Below are positions 26,322-32,696 of a DNA stretch of 32,696 nt, in pieces. Within the stretch, counting starts at the first letter, position 1. Each line of letters starts with the position of its first letter. The position numbers were made by a program, and so were the translations under genes. Location of the stretch: assembly GCA_026391675.1 (NCBI GenBank), contig JAPLDQ010000002.1:1-32696 (forward strand), in the 5' to 3' direction. The stretch comes from Bacteroidota bacterium (GTDB taxonomy: Bacteria > Bacteroidota > Bacteroidia > Bacteroidales > JACABE01). The notes under the pieces were generated by a model. That model ran no database searches. It had not been told where the DNA came from and saw only the letters and a program-made list of their open reading frames with translations.

Positions 26322-26774
26322 ATGACAACTTTCAGTCATACAGATGAAACGGGCAAAGCCAGCATGGTAGATGTAAGTACCAAACCCAATCAGGTCAGAA
26401 CGGCCATAGCCTGTGGACATATTCGGCTGCAGCCAGCAACAATCCAGCTTATCAGGGATAATCAGATAAAAAAGGGAGAAGTTTTGAGTATTGCTGAATT
26501 TGCCGGCATCATAGGCGGGAAAAAATGCAGTGAACTCATCCCCCTTTGCCATCCTTTGATGATTAGTAAAATTGATGTAAAAGCAAGCCTGACCGACAAT
26601 GGTGTTTATGTAGAAAGCTTTGCCAAATGTACAGGACAAACCGGCATTGAAATGGAAGCCCTTACTGCTGTGAGCATTGCCTTACTCACCATTTACGATA
26701 TGTGTAAAGCGGTTGACAAAGAGATGTGTATTGAAAACATAGTATTAATTGAAAAGAACAAGTCTGAAATATAA
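26322..26774 (+). CDS. moaC: Cyclic pyranopterin monophosphate synthase MoaC
   Basis: Converts 3',8-cyclo-7,8-dihydro-GTP, the MoaA product, to cyclic pyranopterin monophosphate. The 150-residue protein carries MVDVSTKPNQVRTAIA, Lys51 in IKKGEV, GKKCSELIPLCHPL (His77), KCTGQTGIEMEALTAVS, and YDMCKAVDKEM with Asp126 and Lys129, equivalent to the E. coli catalytic pair Asp128/Lys131. It starts at the ATG at 26322, 92 bp after moaA across a short repeat. The usual C-terminal GGKSG segment is absent; the protein ends IEKNKSEI. With moeA and moaA it forms an incomplete cofactor set, the remainder presumably lying elsewhere. Confidence 0.95.
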   Translation: MTTFSHTDETGKASMVDVSTKPNQVRTAIACGHIRLQPATIQLIRDNQIKKGEVLSIAEFAGIIGGKKCSELIPLCHPLMISKIDVKASLTDNGVYVESFAKCTGQTGIEMEALTAVSIALLTIYDMCKAVDKEMCIENIVLIEKNKSEI

Positions 26775-26811
26775 TTTCATTTTTGATTTTTTAATTCCCA
26801 TATTGAGAATT

Positions 26812-27435
26812 ATGAGGACTCTTCTGATATTATTATTTTTTTGCTCTTGTTTGATTGCTTCAGGGCAAGAAAAGCGATTTAAAAATCCTTATTTTGGCGA
26901 ACATGATTATGATATGTATAATTTTATGCATGAGAATATCAAATATCCTGTTATAGCCAGGGAAAACGGTATCGGCGGAGTTGTTGTAACTACTTTTATA
27001 ATTGACACAAGCGGGAATGTTGACAGTATAATGGTTCTGAACAATATTGATCCTTCGCTGAACAAAGAAGCCATCAGGATAATTAAACTGAGCAGTGGCC
27101 TTTGGAAACCTGCAAAAATAAACGATAGTCTTGTAAGAATAAAATTCAGATGGGATATAACATTTAAACTGGAAGCTGAAGATGTTGAATTCAGAAATGC
27201 AACATACTTTTATAATCTGGGTGTTAAATATGCCGGATTGAATGATTATCAAAAAGCGCTGTACAATTTCGAACAAGCACTGATCATAAATACTGAGGAT
27301 ATTGATGCTTTATACAATGCAGCCATGATGAAATTTAAAATGAGTGACAGAAACGGTGCCTGTGAATACCTTCGTAAAATCAAAGAATTAAATAAACCCG
27401 ACGCTGATGATTTAATGCTGAAATATTGTAAATAA
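26812..27435 (+). CDS. Exported TonB-C-domain protein with TPR-like tail
   Basis: 207-residue protein. A signal peptide (LLILLFFCSCLIASGQ) leads into a TonB C-terminal-type domain (~35-120: YPVIARENGIGGVVVTTFIIDTSGNVDSI, then LSSGLWKPAKIND) and TPR-like helices (~130-200: FYNLGVKYAGLNDYQKALYNFEQALIIN). Classical TonB has an inner-membrane anchor and a Pro-rich spanner before this domain; both are missing, so it may act in the periplasm as a partner rather than as an energy transducer. A lipobox-like Cys lies in the leader (FCSC), so lipidation is an alternative. I chose the ATG at 26812, because the upstream TTG at 26749 overlaps moaC and adds a non-signal leader. It is the last gene of the plus-strand group that began with the TonB-dependent receptor. 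Confidence 0.78.
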   Translation: MRTLLILLFFCSCLIASGQEKRFKNPYFGEHDYDMYNFMHENIKYPVIARENGIGGVVVTTFIIDTSGNVDSIMVLNNIDPSLNKEAIRIIKLSSGLWKPAKINDSLVRIKFRWDITFKLEAEDVEFRNATYFYNLGVKYAGLNDYQKALYNFEQALIINTEDIDALYNAAMMKFKMSDRNGACEYLRKIKELNKPDADDLMLKYCK

Positions 27436-27523
27436 GCTCTACTCCATTTTAACAAGTCTGAAAGTCATAATCGAATCTTAATTAAGCGAAATTTCAAAAA
27501 CAGAACCCGTTTAATATAAAAAA

Positions 27524-27547
27524 CCCGTAAATCAATGAATTTACGGG
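27524..27547 (-). terminator. Intrinsic terminator of the T9SS type A cargo gene
   Basis: A 9-bp stem CCCGTAAAT/ATTTACGGG with a 6-base loop is followed on the minus strand by a run of six Ts. It lies ~38 bp beyond the stop codon of the gene at 27585. Confidence 0.8.
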
Positions 27548-27584
27548 CGAAAAAAAACAAAAAAAAGTAAATCAACCGATTACT

Positions 27585-29348
27585 TTATTTCTTTATTATT
27601 TTATATACAAAAGCTTCTGTACCTGATTGTAATTTAACAAAATATATTCCTGATTTTAAATCATTTACTGATATTTTTGATGAATTACTTTCAATTCTCC
27701 CTGATTTAACAATCTGTCCGACTAAATTAAAAATACTATATACTGTTTTATTGTTTCCAATTCCTTCAATTATTACATATTCTGTTGCAGGATTAGGATA
27801 GATATTAATTTTTAAATCATTCTTTATTATATTTACACCAACATTATCCTGAAAAACCCCTGGATTATGAAGATAAAAATTTCTTATGGAATCTATCCGT
27901 TGTTTAAGAATATCTACTGAAGTTAATGATGATTTAAACCCATAGCTTGCAGCTGTTGTATAAACTACATCTACATATTTTGTTGCTCCTGCATTAAAGG
28001 TAAATGGGCCCATAGAGCCTAATCCTCGCCTGTCACCGGGGGCATTACTTAAGTCAACTTCTGACCAGTCATTAGGTGTTGGCCTTAATCCACAGCCAGT
28101 GCCCCAGTTTAAAGTATCAGATAAACCGGGAAACATAAATCTTGCATTTTTTGTTGATAAAGTATCCCAACCATTTCCTCCCCATTTCAATGCTGTTCCG
28201 TCTTTCCAGTTCCCTTTTAAATAGCCATAAAATTCCATACTATTACGAGGATCTCCATTTATAGAATTGGCAGCATTGTTATAATATATAAAACGGCACA
28301 TTCCCAATCTTTCGTTATCAACGATACCATCACCAAAATTTATTCCGTTAACACTATAGTTACATCCACCAACAGGATTATCAAGAGCATCAGCATCCAT
28401 AGCCGGACCACCCAATATGGTCACACCCTGAGCGGGAGGAACAGAATCATAGGCATAATACACGCCCCCTCCATCAACAGCTCTCCCGTTATATCCATAA
28501 TAAGTGCTTCTTTCAACATCACAGGCAACATAATCATCAAAAGCATAACCAATATCTATATCAGTGTATAAACCAAGATAAAAATTATAATAGGGATTGG
28601 AGGAGCGGTTAATTATTTTATATTTGTAAAATATGGCATTATTTAAGGCTGAATCACTTGGTGCATCAAATGCATATGCAAAAACATGAATTTCAAAACC
28701 CAAAGGCAATCCTGCAGATTCATAATGAGTCTTTTTGTCGTTAATAATAAAGAAGATACACTGGTCCCCATAAATTTTAGGATAATCACCTGCATAGGGT
28801 TCATATTTACCATTATTATTTATATCAATAAAAGGTGCAAGTTGATAACTCTGGCCCAAAGAGGTATCCCCATGCGCTGGCCAATTGATTACAAAAGAAG
28901 GTGGATTATTGGGATATAAAGTGCTGCTAATATAATTCAATAAATCCAATTTGTTGATTTTCCATACTTTATTCCAGACAATGGCAACTGTAGTATCTGT
29001 ATAGGCTGTTCCATTGATTTTTAAAGGACCGGTCCAGAAATCAGTACCATTTTCACAATATCTTTCTCCTGCAAAATGGATTTGGTTACTACCATCTATT
29101 CCGCCATACCATAAACAGCTGTTGAAAATTGTAGTTTTTAAACTTCCGTTGGGATAGTTATAAATTGGGCGTGTAGTATCTTGCATATAAGGAGGAATAC
29201 TTAAATTTTTATCCCAAAATTGCATACCGTTTGCCTTTACCAGGGCTCTGATATTATTAATTGAAAGTGTATCAGCATGGGGTGATTGAGAAAAGGATTG
29301 AATAGATATTCCACTAATAAAAAAGATAAAAAATATAAATTTTTTCAT
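27585..29348 (-). CDS. T9SS type A sorting-domain protein, secreted, function unknown
   Basis: 587-residue exported protein. The signal peptide (FIFFIFFISGISIQSFSQ) is followed by a large Gly/Asn/Tyr-rich body. This has one Ca-loop-like segment (PFIDINNNGKYEPYAGDYP, ~172-190) of the kind found in secreted Bacteroidota proteins, and repeated aromatic motifs (e.g. SCLWYGGIDG, GERYCENGTDFWTGP). The last ~75 residues (INIYPNPATEYVIIEG, YSIFNLVGQIVKSG, LKSGIYFVKLQSG) are a type A T9SS C-terminal sorting signal, normally cleaved and used to attach cargo to surface lipopolysaccharide. No catalytic motif is recognised; an adhesin or structural role is a guess. A copy of the ~30-bp terminator-linked repeat (29434-29463) lies ~85 bp upstream. 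Confidence 0.88.
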   Translation of the reverse strand: MKKFIFFIFFISGISIQSFSQSPHADTLSINNIRALVKANGMQFWDKNLSIPPYMQDTTRPIYNYPNGSLKTTIFNSCLWYGGIDGSNQIHFAGERYCENGTDFWTGPLKINGTAYTDTTVAIVWNKVWKINKLDLLNYISSTLYPNNPPSFVINWPAHGDTSLGQSYQLAPFIDINNNGKYEPYAGDYPKIYGDQCIFFIINDKKTHYESAGLPLGFEIHVFAYAFDAPSDSALNNAIFYKYKIINRSSNPYYNFYLGLYTDIDIGYAFDDYVACDVERSTYYGYNGRAVDGGGVYYAYDSVPPAQGVTILGGPAMDADALDNPVGGCNYSVNGINFGDGIVDNERLGMCRFIYYNNAANSINGDPRNSMEFYGYLKGNWKDGTALKWGGNGWDTLSTKNARFMFPGLSDTLNWGTGCGLRPTPNDWSEVDLSNAPGDRRGLGSMGPFTFNAGATKYVDVVYTTAASYGFKSSLTSVDILKQRIDSIRNFYLHNPGVFQDNVGVNIIKNDLKINIYPNPATEYVIIEGIGNNKTVYSIFNLVGQIVKSGRIESNSSKISVNDLKSGIYFVKLQSGTEAFVYKIIKK

Positions 29349-29433
29349 AGCCTGTGTTTTTAAATTTATAATGTTATAAAGTTAACAAATAAATGTATGT
29401 TAAACATTTTTAAAACAGTTATCGGTGTAAATA

Positions 29434-29463
29434 AATCAGTTAAAGGCAAAAAAGAGGCTGAAT
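29434..29463. repeat. Twin terminator-linked repeat, copy 1
   Basis: 30 bp starting AATCAGTTAAAGGC and ending GAGGCTGAAT. It matches 30213-30243 except for one A in the A-run. Weaker similarity extends ~20 bp to the left. It forms the 3' half of the terminator at 29452-29481. Confidence 0.85.
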
Positions 29464-29481
29464 AAAATCATACAACCTCTT
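29452..29481 (-). terminator. Intrinsic terminator of the exported-protein gene at 29514
   Basis: The 9-bp stem AAGAGGCTG / CAACCTCTT includes one G/T pair. It is followed on the minus strand by a T-run and lies ~33 bp beyond the stop codon. Confidence 0.75.
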
Positions 29482-29513
29482 GAAAAATGAAAAAAACAAA
29501 AATTAAAGTATCT

Positions 29514-30131
29514 TTAGTTATGAGAAATTTGGAATGCCAAATCATGTATTGGTTTCCCGTTAATTTTTAATTTAATATCATCGAACCAGGCTCTGTCCTT
29601 TGTTACAAAAAGGCCTATATAAATTGCTGAAGGGTCTTTATCAATTTTAAGTTCATAACTATAGGAAGTCCATGAAAATGGCATTACCGGAATATATCTG
29701 GTGCTTGTTGTATAGAACATTGATAATGTCGGAGACAATCTGGATTTATTGGTTGAAGCCGAACAAAAATACTTATTGTCAATATCTGCTGAACTCCAGA
29801 AACAGGCATTGGGTTTTTCAAAAGGCATTTTAATATTTACTGATATTTCAACAGAACGTAATCCCTTATAATACACTTTTGGCAGCAGTATATAGTATTT
29901 TGCTCCTTCATTAGGATGATTTATTCTTACAAATAGAGAATTTTTACCTGATAATGAATTTGATGTGTCGATATTTATGATTGACTGATCCCCTTTATAT
30001 TCCCAGCTTACAATTTGTTTTCCATCCGGATTGATAGTTTCAAAATTTAAATCCAGATATTCATTGGGTGCAATAATGATAATAGAGGAGAATAAAATAA
30101 ATAATCCAATTGAAGCAATCAGGGTTTTCAT
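29514..30131 (-). CDS. Exported protein of unknown function (possible jelly-roll fold)
   Basis: 205-residue protein with an N-terminal hydrophobic leader (LIASIGLFILFSSIIIIAP). The body reads LDLNFETINPDGKQIVSWEYKG, LSGKNSLFVRINHP, then GLRSVEISVNIKMPF, WTSYSYELKIDKDPSAIYIG and DRAWFDDIKLKING. This order of strands, ending in the aromatic-Asp-Asp-Ile motif, is typical of beta-sandwich (CBM-like) ligand-binding modules, so sugar or surface binding is possible. No T9SS sorting domain or lipobox is present. It is bounded by its own terminator and by that of the GGDEF gene, so it is monocistronic. I do not recognise a specific family. Confidence 0.7.
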   Translation of the reverse strand: MKTLIASIGLFILFSSIIIIAPNEYLDLNFETINPDGKQIVSWEYKGDQSIINIDTSNSLSGKNSLFVRINHPNEGAKYYILLPKVYYKGLRSVEISVNIKMPFEKPNACFWSSADIDNKYFCSASTNKSRLSPTLSMFYTTSTRYIPVMPFSWTSYSYELKIDKDPSAIYIGLFVTKDRAWFDDIKLKINGKPIHDLAFQISHN

Positions 30132-30212
30132 GTTTTTATCTTTTAAATTAACGCAATAAAAGTAATTTCTAAAAAGCTTAAATATATGATTAAAAAGTTA
30201 ACGGCTGCTATT

Positions 30213-30243
30213 AATCAGTTAAAGGCAAAAAAAGAGGCTGAAT
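30213..30243. repeat. Twin terminator-linked repeat, copy 2
   Basis: 31 bp nearly identical to 29434-29463. It starts ~82 bp upstream of the exported-protein start and forms the 3' half of the terminator at 30234-30260. Confidence 0.85.
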
Positions 30244-30260
30244 GTTATGCATTCAGCCTC
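30234..30260 (-). terminator. Strong intrinsic terminator of the GGDEF gene
   Basis: A perfect 11-bp stem GAGGCTGAATG/CATTCAGCCTC with a 5-base loop is followed on the minus strand by seven Ts. It is 31 bp past the stop. Confidence 0.9.
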
Positions 30261-30290
30261 ATGATATATGTTATTTTTAATCAGTAAATA

Positions 30291-30839
30291 TTAATCCTTT
30301 TTCTCCTTTTTAGCCATTGCCAGTTCAGTTTCTGCAGCTTTAAAAAGCAAATCAGCATCAGTATTTCCTGCATCTAAAACACTTGTACCATAACAAAAAC
30401 TTAATCTGTAATCCTTCATTTCGGCTAAGCATTTAAATTCGTATTCACTCAAATTATGCTGAAGCTTTTTAACAGTTAATTCAATTTCTGATATATTTTT
30501 ATTCTGAAAAACGAAGGCAAATTCATCTCCAAAGCGGTATCTGCAGATAAATACATCTTTATCCAGCATTTTCTTCAGCACATCAGAGAATTCCCTGAGC
30601 ACATCATCTCCCTTTTGAATGGTAATACTGTTAAATTCTTTAAAATTATTGATATCCAGCAATACAAAACTTAAGTGTTTTGTCTTTGAAGAGTATGTTA
30701 TAAAATTTCGTAAGCTCCTGTAATTAGGCAAATCCGTCAGTTCATCTTTAAGGGAAAGTCCTCTGAAATACTGAACTTTTATCAATAAAAATATAATTGT
30801 GATTACTGATATCAATAATAACAAAATCAATAGCGCCAT
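30291..30839 (-). CDS. Membrane-anchored GGDEF-domain protein with abnormal signature
   Basis: 182-residue protein. One N-terminal membrane helix (ALLILLLLISVITIIFLLI, ~2-20) leads directly into a GGDEF (diguanylate cyclase-like) domain: DELTDLPNYRSLRNFI (~32-47), FVLLDINNFKEFN with metal-site Asp62, and the signature region around residues 100-107, which reads YRFGDEF instead of the usual RYGGDEF. One glycine of the GTP-binding turn is missing or replaced by Phe103. The inhibitory RxxD site is also absent, and the second Asp of the DxD motif is Asn64. It may be a weak or non-catalytic GTP-binding sensor. Its start lies 10 bp after the stop of the phosphatase-fold gene, so the two share a transcript. 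There is no EAL, HD-GYP or PilZ gene in the window. Confidence 0.85.
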   Translation of the reverse strand: MALLILLLLISVITIIFLLIKVQYFRGLSLKDELTDLPNYRSLRNFITYSSKTKHLSFVLLDINNFKEFNSITIQKGDDVLREFSDVLKKMLDKDVFICRYRFGDEFAFVFQNKNISEIELTVKKLQHNLSEYEFKCLAEMKDYRLSFCYGTSVLDAGNTDADLLFKAAETELAMAKKEKKD

Positions 30840-30849
30840 CAGCTGTTAT

Positions 30850-32283
30850 TTATTTTTTTTCGCGTTTACGCAGTAAAAATTCCTTTTTCTGGAGATAATC
30901 GTAACGTAAATTACGACCGGGTTGATAGCAAAGGGCTATGATAGAATCCTGAGCTTCTTTGATTGTACTGTATTCAGCAAAATCGAGGGTTCTGATAATG
31001 GCTTCAAAAACCCTGATGGCTCCTGAATGGTCTACCAGCATTAATCTTTTGCCCAGATTTTTATTCAAAAGATCAACAAAACTGAAGGCAATACGCCAGT
31101 CAGCTTCTATCAGGGTTTCACCTTCAGGATAGTGATAAAAACGGTTTTTAAACATCTTGCTCACTTTGGCTTTTACTTCAGGACTTGGTTCTTCGCCATG
31201 ACTGTAGATTTTTAAAGCCGCATCCATGATTTCATTTTTATGCATGAAAGTTAATGCACCGTATTTCTGTGAATTTAATCCAAACAAGGCATTGAATGAC
31301 AGATTGGTATAACCGGCTTCCTGCAGAAAATACCTTGCAGTTTGTTCAGTATTTTCAGATTCACTTCCATAAACAGGAACAGGAGTATCTTTAGACCATG
31401 ACCATAGCGGGAAACCGCTTTTATCTAAGATATCAACAGCAATTTTAAAGTCTTTTCCTAATTCGCGGGCAGTAGTAACGCCTTCTTCTTTCAGGAAATT
31501 ACTTTGAGCACCTGAAATCCTTCTGTTTTTATCCCATATATCCCAATATCCTGAACCAACAAATTCCGGATTTTCGCCACCTGATTCATGGGTTGATTTA
31601 CCATGACGGATCAATATAACCTGGGTTTGATTTAAAGGAACATAACCCTGAGGGAACAAAGGAATTGCCTTTTCATTGGGAAGCCATACGATGCCTTCTT
31701 TCATATTTAATCCGCTGCCATCGTCCAGTAATCTGCCTGTGGTCCTTTTACTGCCATCTTCATTGGTTGCCATATCATTGGCAAGCACCAGCTTTGTTCT
31801 GTAGCGTGTCATGTGTGAACCAACAACAGGTATATTCTGTGGACACAACATATCGTTGAATTTATTCAGACTGAATGTCTGCAATAGTAAACGACGGAAA
31901 CTGTCGTTTTTTATAAGGCCATTCCATGCCAGATAAAACATATTGGGATCACCATTGGGTATTCTGTGACGGATAAATTCATATTTGCTTTTAATGTAGT
32001 TCTGCGGCGTAAGGTCAGATTCAAGGGTTTTAAGGAAAAAGTAGATATCTTTACTTAAGACTTTTAAATTATTGATTAAATCAATCGTAACATCATCTTC
32101 AGACAAACTGATTTTATCTTTATAAACCAGCTTAAGGAAAGCAATGTCATCCTTAACACTTTCTTCGGTATGACAGTTATGAAATTCAGCATGTTCACGT
32201 TTTTTATCGGAATAAACATTCAGTGTATTTATTTCATTAACGTCTATGTTTTGTAGGGGTTTTTTAGTTTTTACCTTTTCCAT
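30850..32283 (-). CDS. Histidine phosphatase (phosphoglycerate mutase-like) protein with long N-terminal extension
   Basis: 477-residue protein. The C-terminal ~260 residues are a histidine-phosphatase domain: VILIRHGKSTHESGG with nucleophile His227 after Arg226, SESENTEQTARYF in place of the usual SxxxRAxQTA, YHYPEGETLIEADWRIAF, and MLVDHSGAIRVFEA with the second His419. The N-terminal ~215 residues (e.g. DDIAFLKLVYKDKISL, YIKSKYEFIRHRIPNGD) are not recognised and have no signal peptide, so the protein should be cytoplasmic. The substrate may be a phosphorylated metabolite or protein. It heads a two-gene unit with the GGDEF protein. A good promoter (CAAAATTA on the plus strand at 32302, i.e. 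TAATTTTG) lies ~19 bp before the ATG. Confidence 0.82.
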   Translation of the reverse strand: MEKVKTKKPLQNIDVNEINTLNVYSDKKREHAEFHNCHTEESVKDDIAFLKLVYKDKISLSEDDVTIDLINNLKVLSKDIYFFLKTLESDLTPQNYIKSKYEFIRHRIPNGDPNMFYLAWNGLIKNDSFRRLLLQTFSLNKFNDMLCPQNIPVVGSHMTRYRTKLVLANDMATNEDGSKRTTGRLLDDGSGLNMKEGIVWLPNEKAIPLFPQGYVPLNQTQVILIRHGKSTHESGGENPEFVGSGYWDIWDKNRRISGAQSNFLKEEGVTTARELGKDFKIAVDILDKSGFPLWSWSKDTPVPVYGSESENTEQTARYFLQEAGYTNLSFNALFGLNSQKYGALTFMHKNEIMDAALKIYSHGEEPSPEVKAKVSKMFKNRFYHYPEGETLIEADWRIAFSFVDLLNKNLGKRLMLVDHSGAIRVFEAIIRTLDFAEYSTIKEAQDSIIALCYQPGRNLRYDYLQKKEFLLRKREKK

Positions 32284-32301
32284 TTTTAAATAATTTTAGG
32301 A

Positions 32302-32334
32302 CAAAATTACTATTTAATTCTGAAACAAAACAAA
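32302..32334 (-). promoter_or_regulatory. Putative Bacteroidota promoter for the phosphatase/GGDEF pair
   Basis: On the minus strand TTTG (32334-32331), a 21-bp spacer, then TAATTTTG (32309-32302), an exact -7 match. A second TTTG at 16-bp spacing (32329-32326) is less likely. It ends ~18 bp before the ATG at 32283. Confidence 0.55.
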
Positions 32335-32491
32335 TAATTGCTTAAAATAAAAGCCTGAAAATGAAATTTATTTTCAATATAACAAATTACTATATTTGAT
32401 TTAATTTTCATTTTAAGAAAATCTTAATCGGTTTAGTTGAATCGGGTAGAAATTCTGAGTAAAATATTTTGTGATTTGACGATTTTAAAAG

Positions 32492-32528
32492 ATGCGGTAA
32501 TGAGGTAATGTGATAATGCGGTAATTGG
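32492..32528. repeat. Short-period tandem repeat (GGTAATG-type units)
   Basis: Four 8-9 bp units of the form GCGGTAAT, GAGGTAAT, GTGATAAT and GCGGTAAT. The tract is intergenic, with no role evident. Confidence 0.7.
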
Positions 32529-32696
32529 AAGCTGCAGAATTTAAACTGTAAGGTAAAATAACTTAATAATGTGAATCAAGGGTTAAAAGATTAAGTTTAT
32601 AAAAGCAGCAGAGATTTTTCCAAAAACATGAACAAAAAGGCCTTTAGTTGATCTCACCTTACTCGCTCTCTGAATATCAGTATGTTCAATTATCCA

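Larger units (their letters stand above)
32284..32696. other. Intergenic tail, no confident gene
   Basis: 413 bp beyond the phosphatase gene. It holds the promoter at 32302-32334, a short-period tract of GGTAAT/GATAAT-type units (32492-32528), and otherwise AT-rich sequence. On the minus strand a frame is open from the window edge to a TAA at 32583-32585 (37 residues, ...KGLFVHVFGKISAAFINLIF). It could be the C-terminus of a gene outside the window, but it resembles nothing I know and may be chance. Confidence 0.4.

Noticed and set aside
26749-26811. TTG start for the TonB-C/TPR protein
   Set aside because: It would overlap moaC and put 21 residues before a normal signal peptide that starts at the ATG at 26812.
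32583-32696. C-terminal fragment of a gene running off the right edge (minus strand)
   Set aside because: 37 open codons with no recognisable motif is too little to call a gene; noted in the intergenic entry only.

Overview
The window is a chromosomal stretch from a Bacteroidota bacterium. It is AT-rich, and it carries type IX secretion (T9SS) cargo with both type A and type B sorting domains, a PorP/SprF-family protein, a TonB-dependent receptor with an N-terminal carboxypeptidase-regulatory-like domain, and Bacteroidota-style promoter elements (TAnnTTTG). Start codons include GTG and TTG, and Shine-Dalgarno sequences are not obvious. Genus cannot be read from the sequence.

Layout. (1) 2-6940, plus strand: a tight three-gene cell-surface unit. 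It holds a large beta-propeller/PKD/SprB-repeat adhesin with a gliding-type C-terminal sorting domain (its 5' end is outside the window), a PorP/SprF-like outer-membrane protein, and an OmpA-family TPR/PD40 protein that ends in a DUF1573-like domain. (2) 6965-8045: a REP-associated tyrosine transposase (RAYT) lying between two diverged ~157-bp direct repeats, each with a short and a long palindrome, plus a third long palindrome. This is the most unusual structure in the window. (3) 8054-17402, minus strand: an AddB-like PD-(D/E)XK nuclease, a sugar-phosphate nucleotidyltransferase, a small DUF1493-like membrane protein, the abutting metH-metF pair (methionine synthesis and one-carbon metabolism), and a small HsdR-N-like nuclease-fold protein. 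(4) 17526-20870, plus strand: a BamA/TamA-like barrel, AMP nucleosidase and the DNA polymerase III delta subunit, closed by a bidirectional terminator. (5) 20920-21678, minus strand: an unrecognised lipoprotein. (6) 21894-27435, plus strand: a TonB-dependent receptor followed closely by moeA, moaA and moaC (molybdenum cofactor synthesis) and a TonB-C-domain/TPR protein, a possible single transcription unit. (7) 27585-32283, minus strand: a T9SS type A cargo protein, an unknown exported protein, and a two-gene unit of a histidine-phosphatase-fold protein and a membrane GGDEF protein with an abnormal signature motif. Three of these genes end at recognisable terminators, and two of the terminators share a near-identical ~30-bp segment.

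The housekeeping blocks (metHF, moeA/moaA/moaC, holA, AMP nucleosidase) look ordinary. The best candidates for follow-up are the RAYT with its composite palindromic repeats, the PorE-like protein with an added DUF1573 domain, the compact MoaA, the TonB-C protein lacking the usual architecture, the degenerate GGDEF/phosphatase pair, and the twin terminators. No rRNA, tRNA or CRISPR array was seen.
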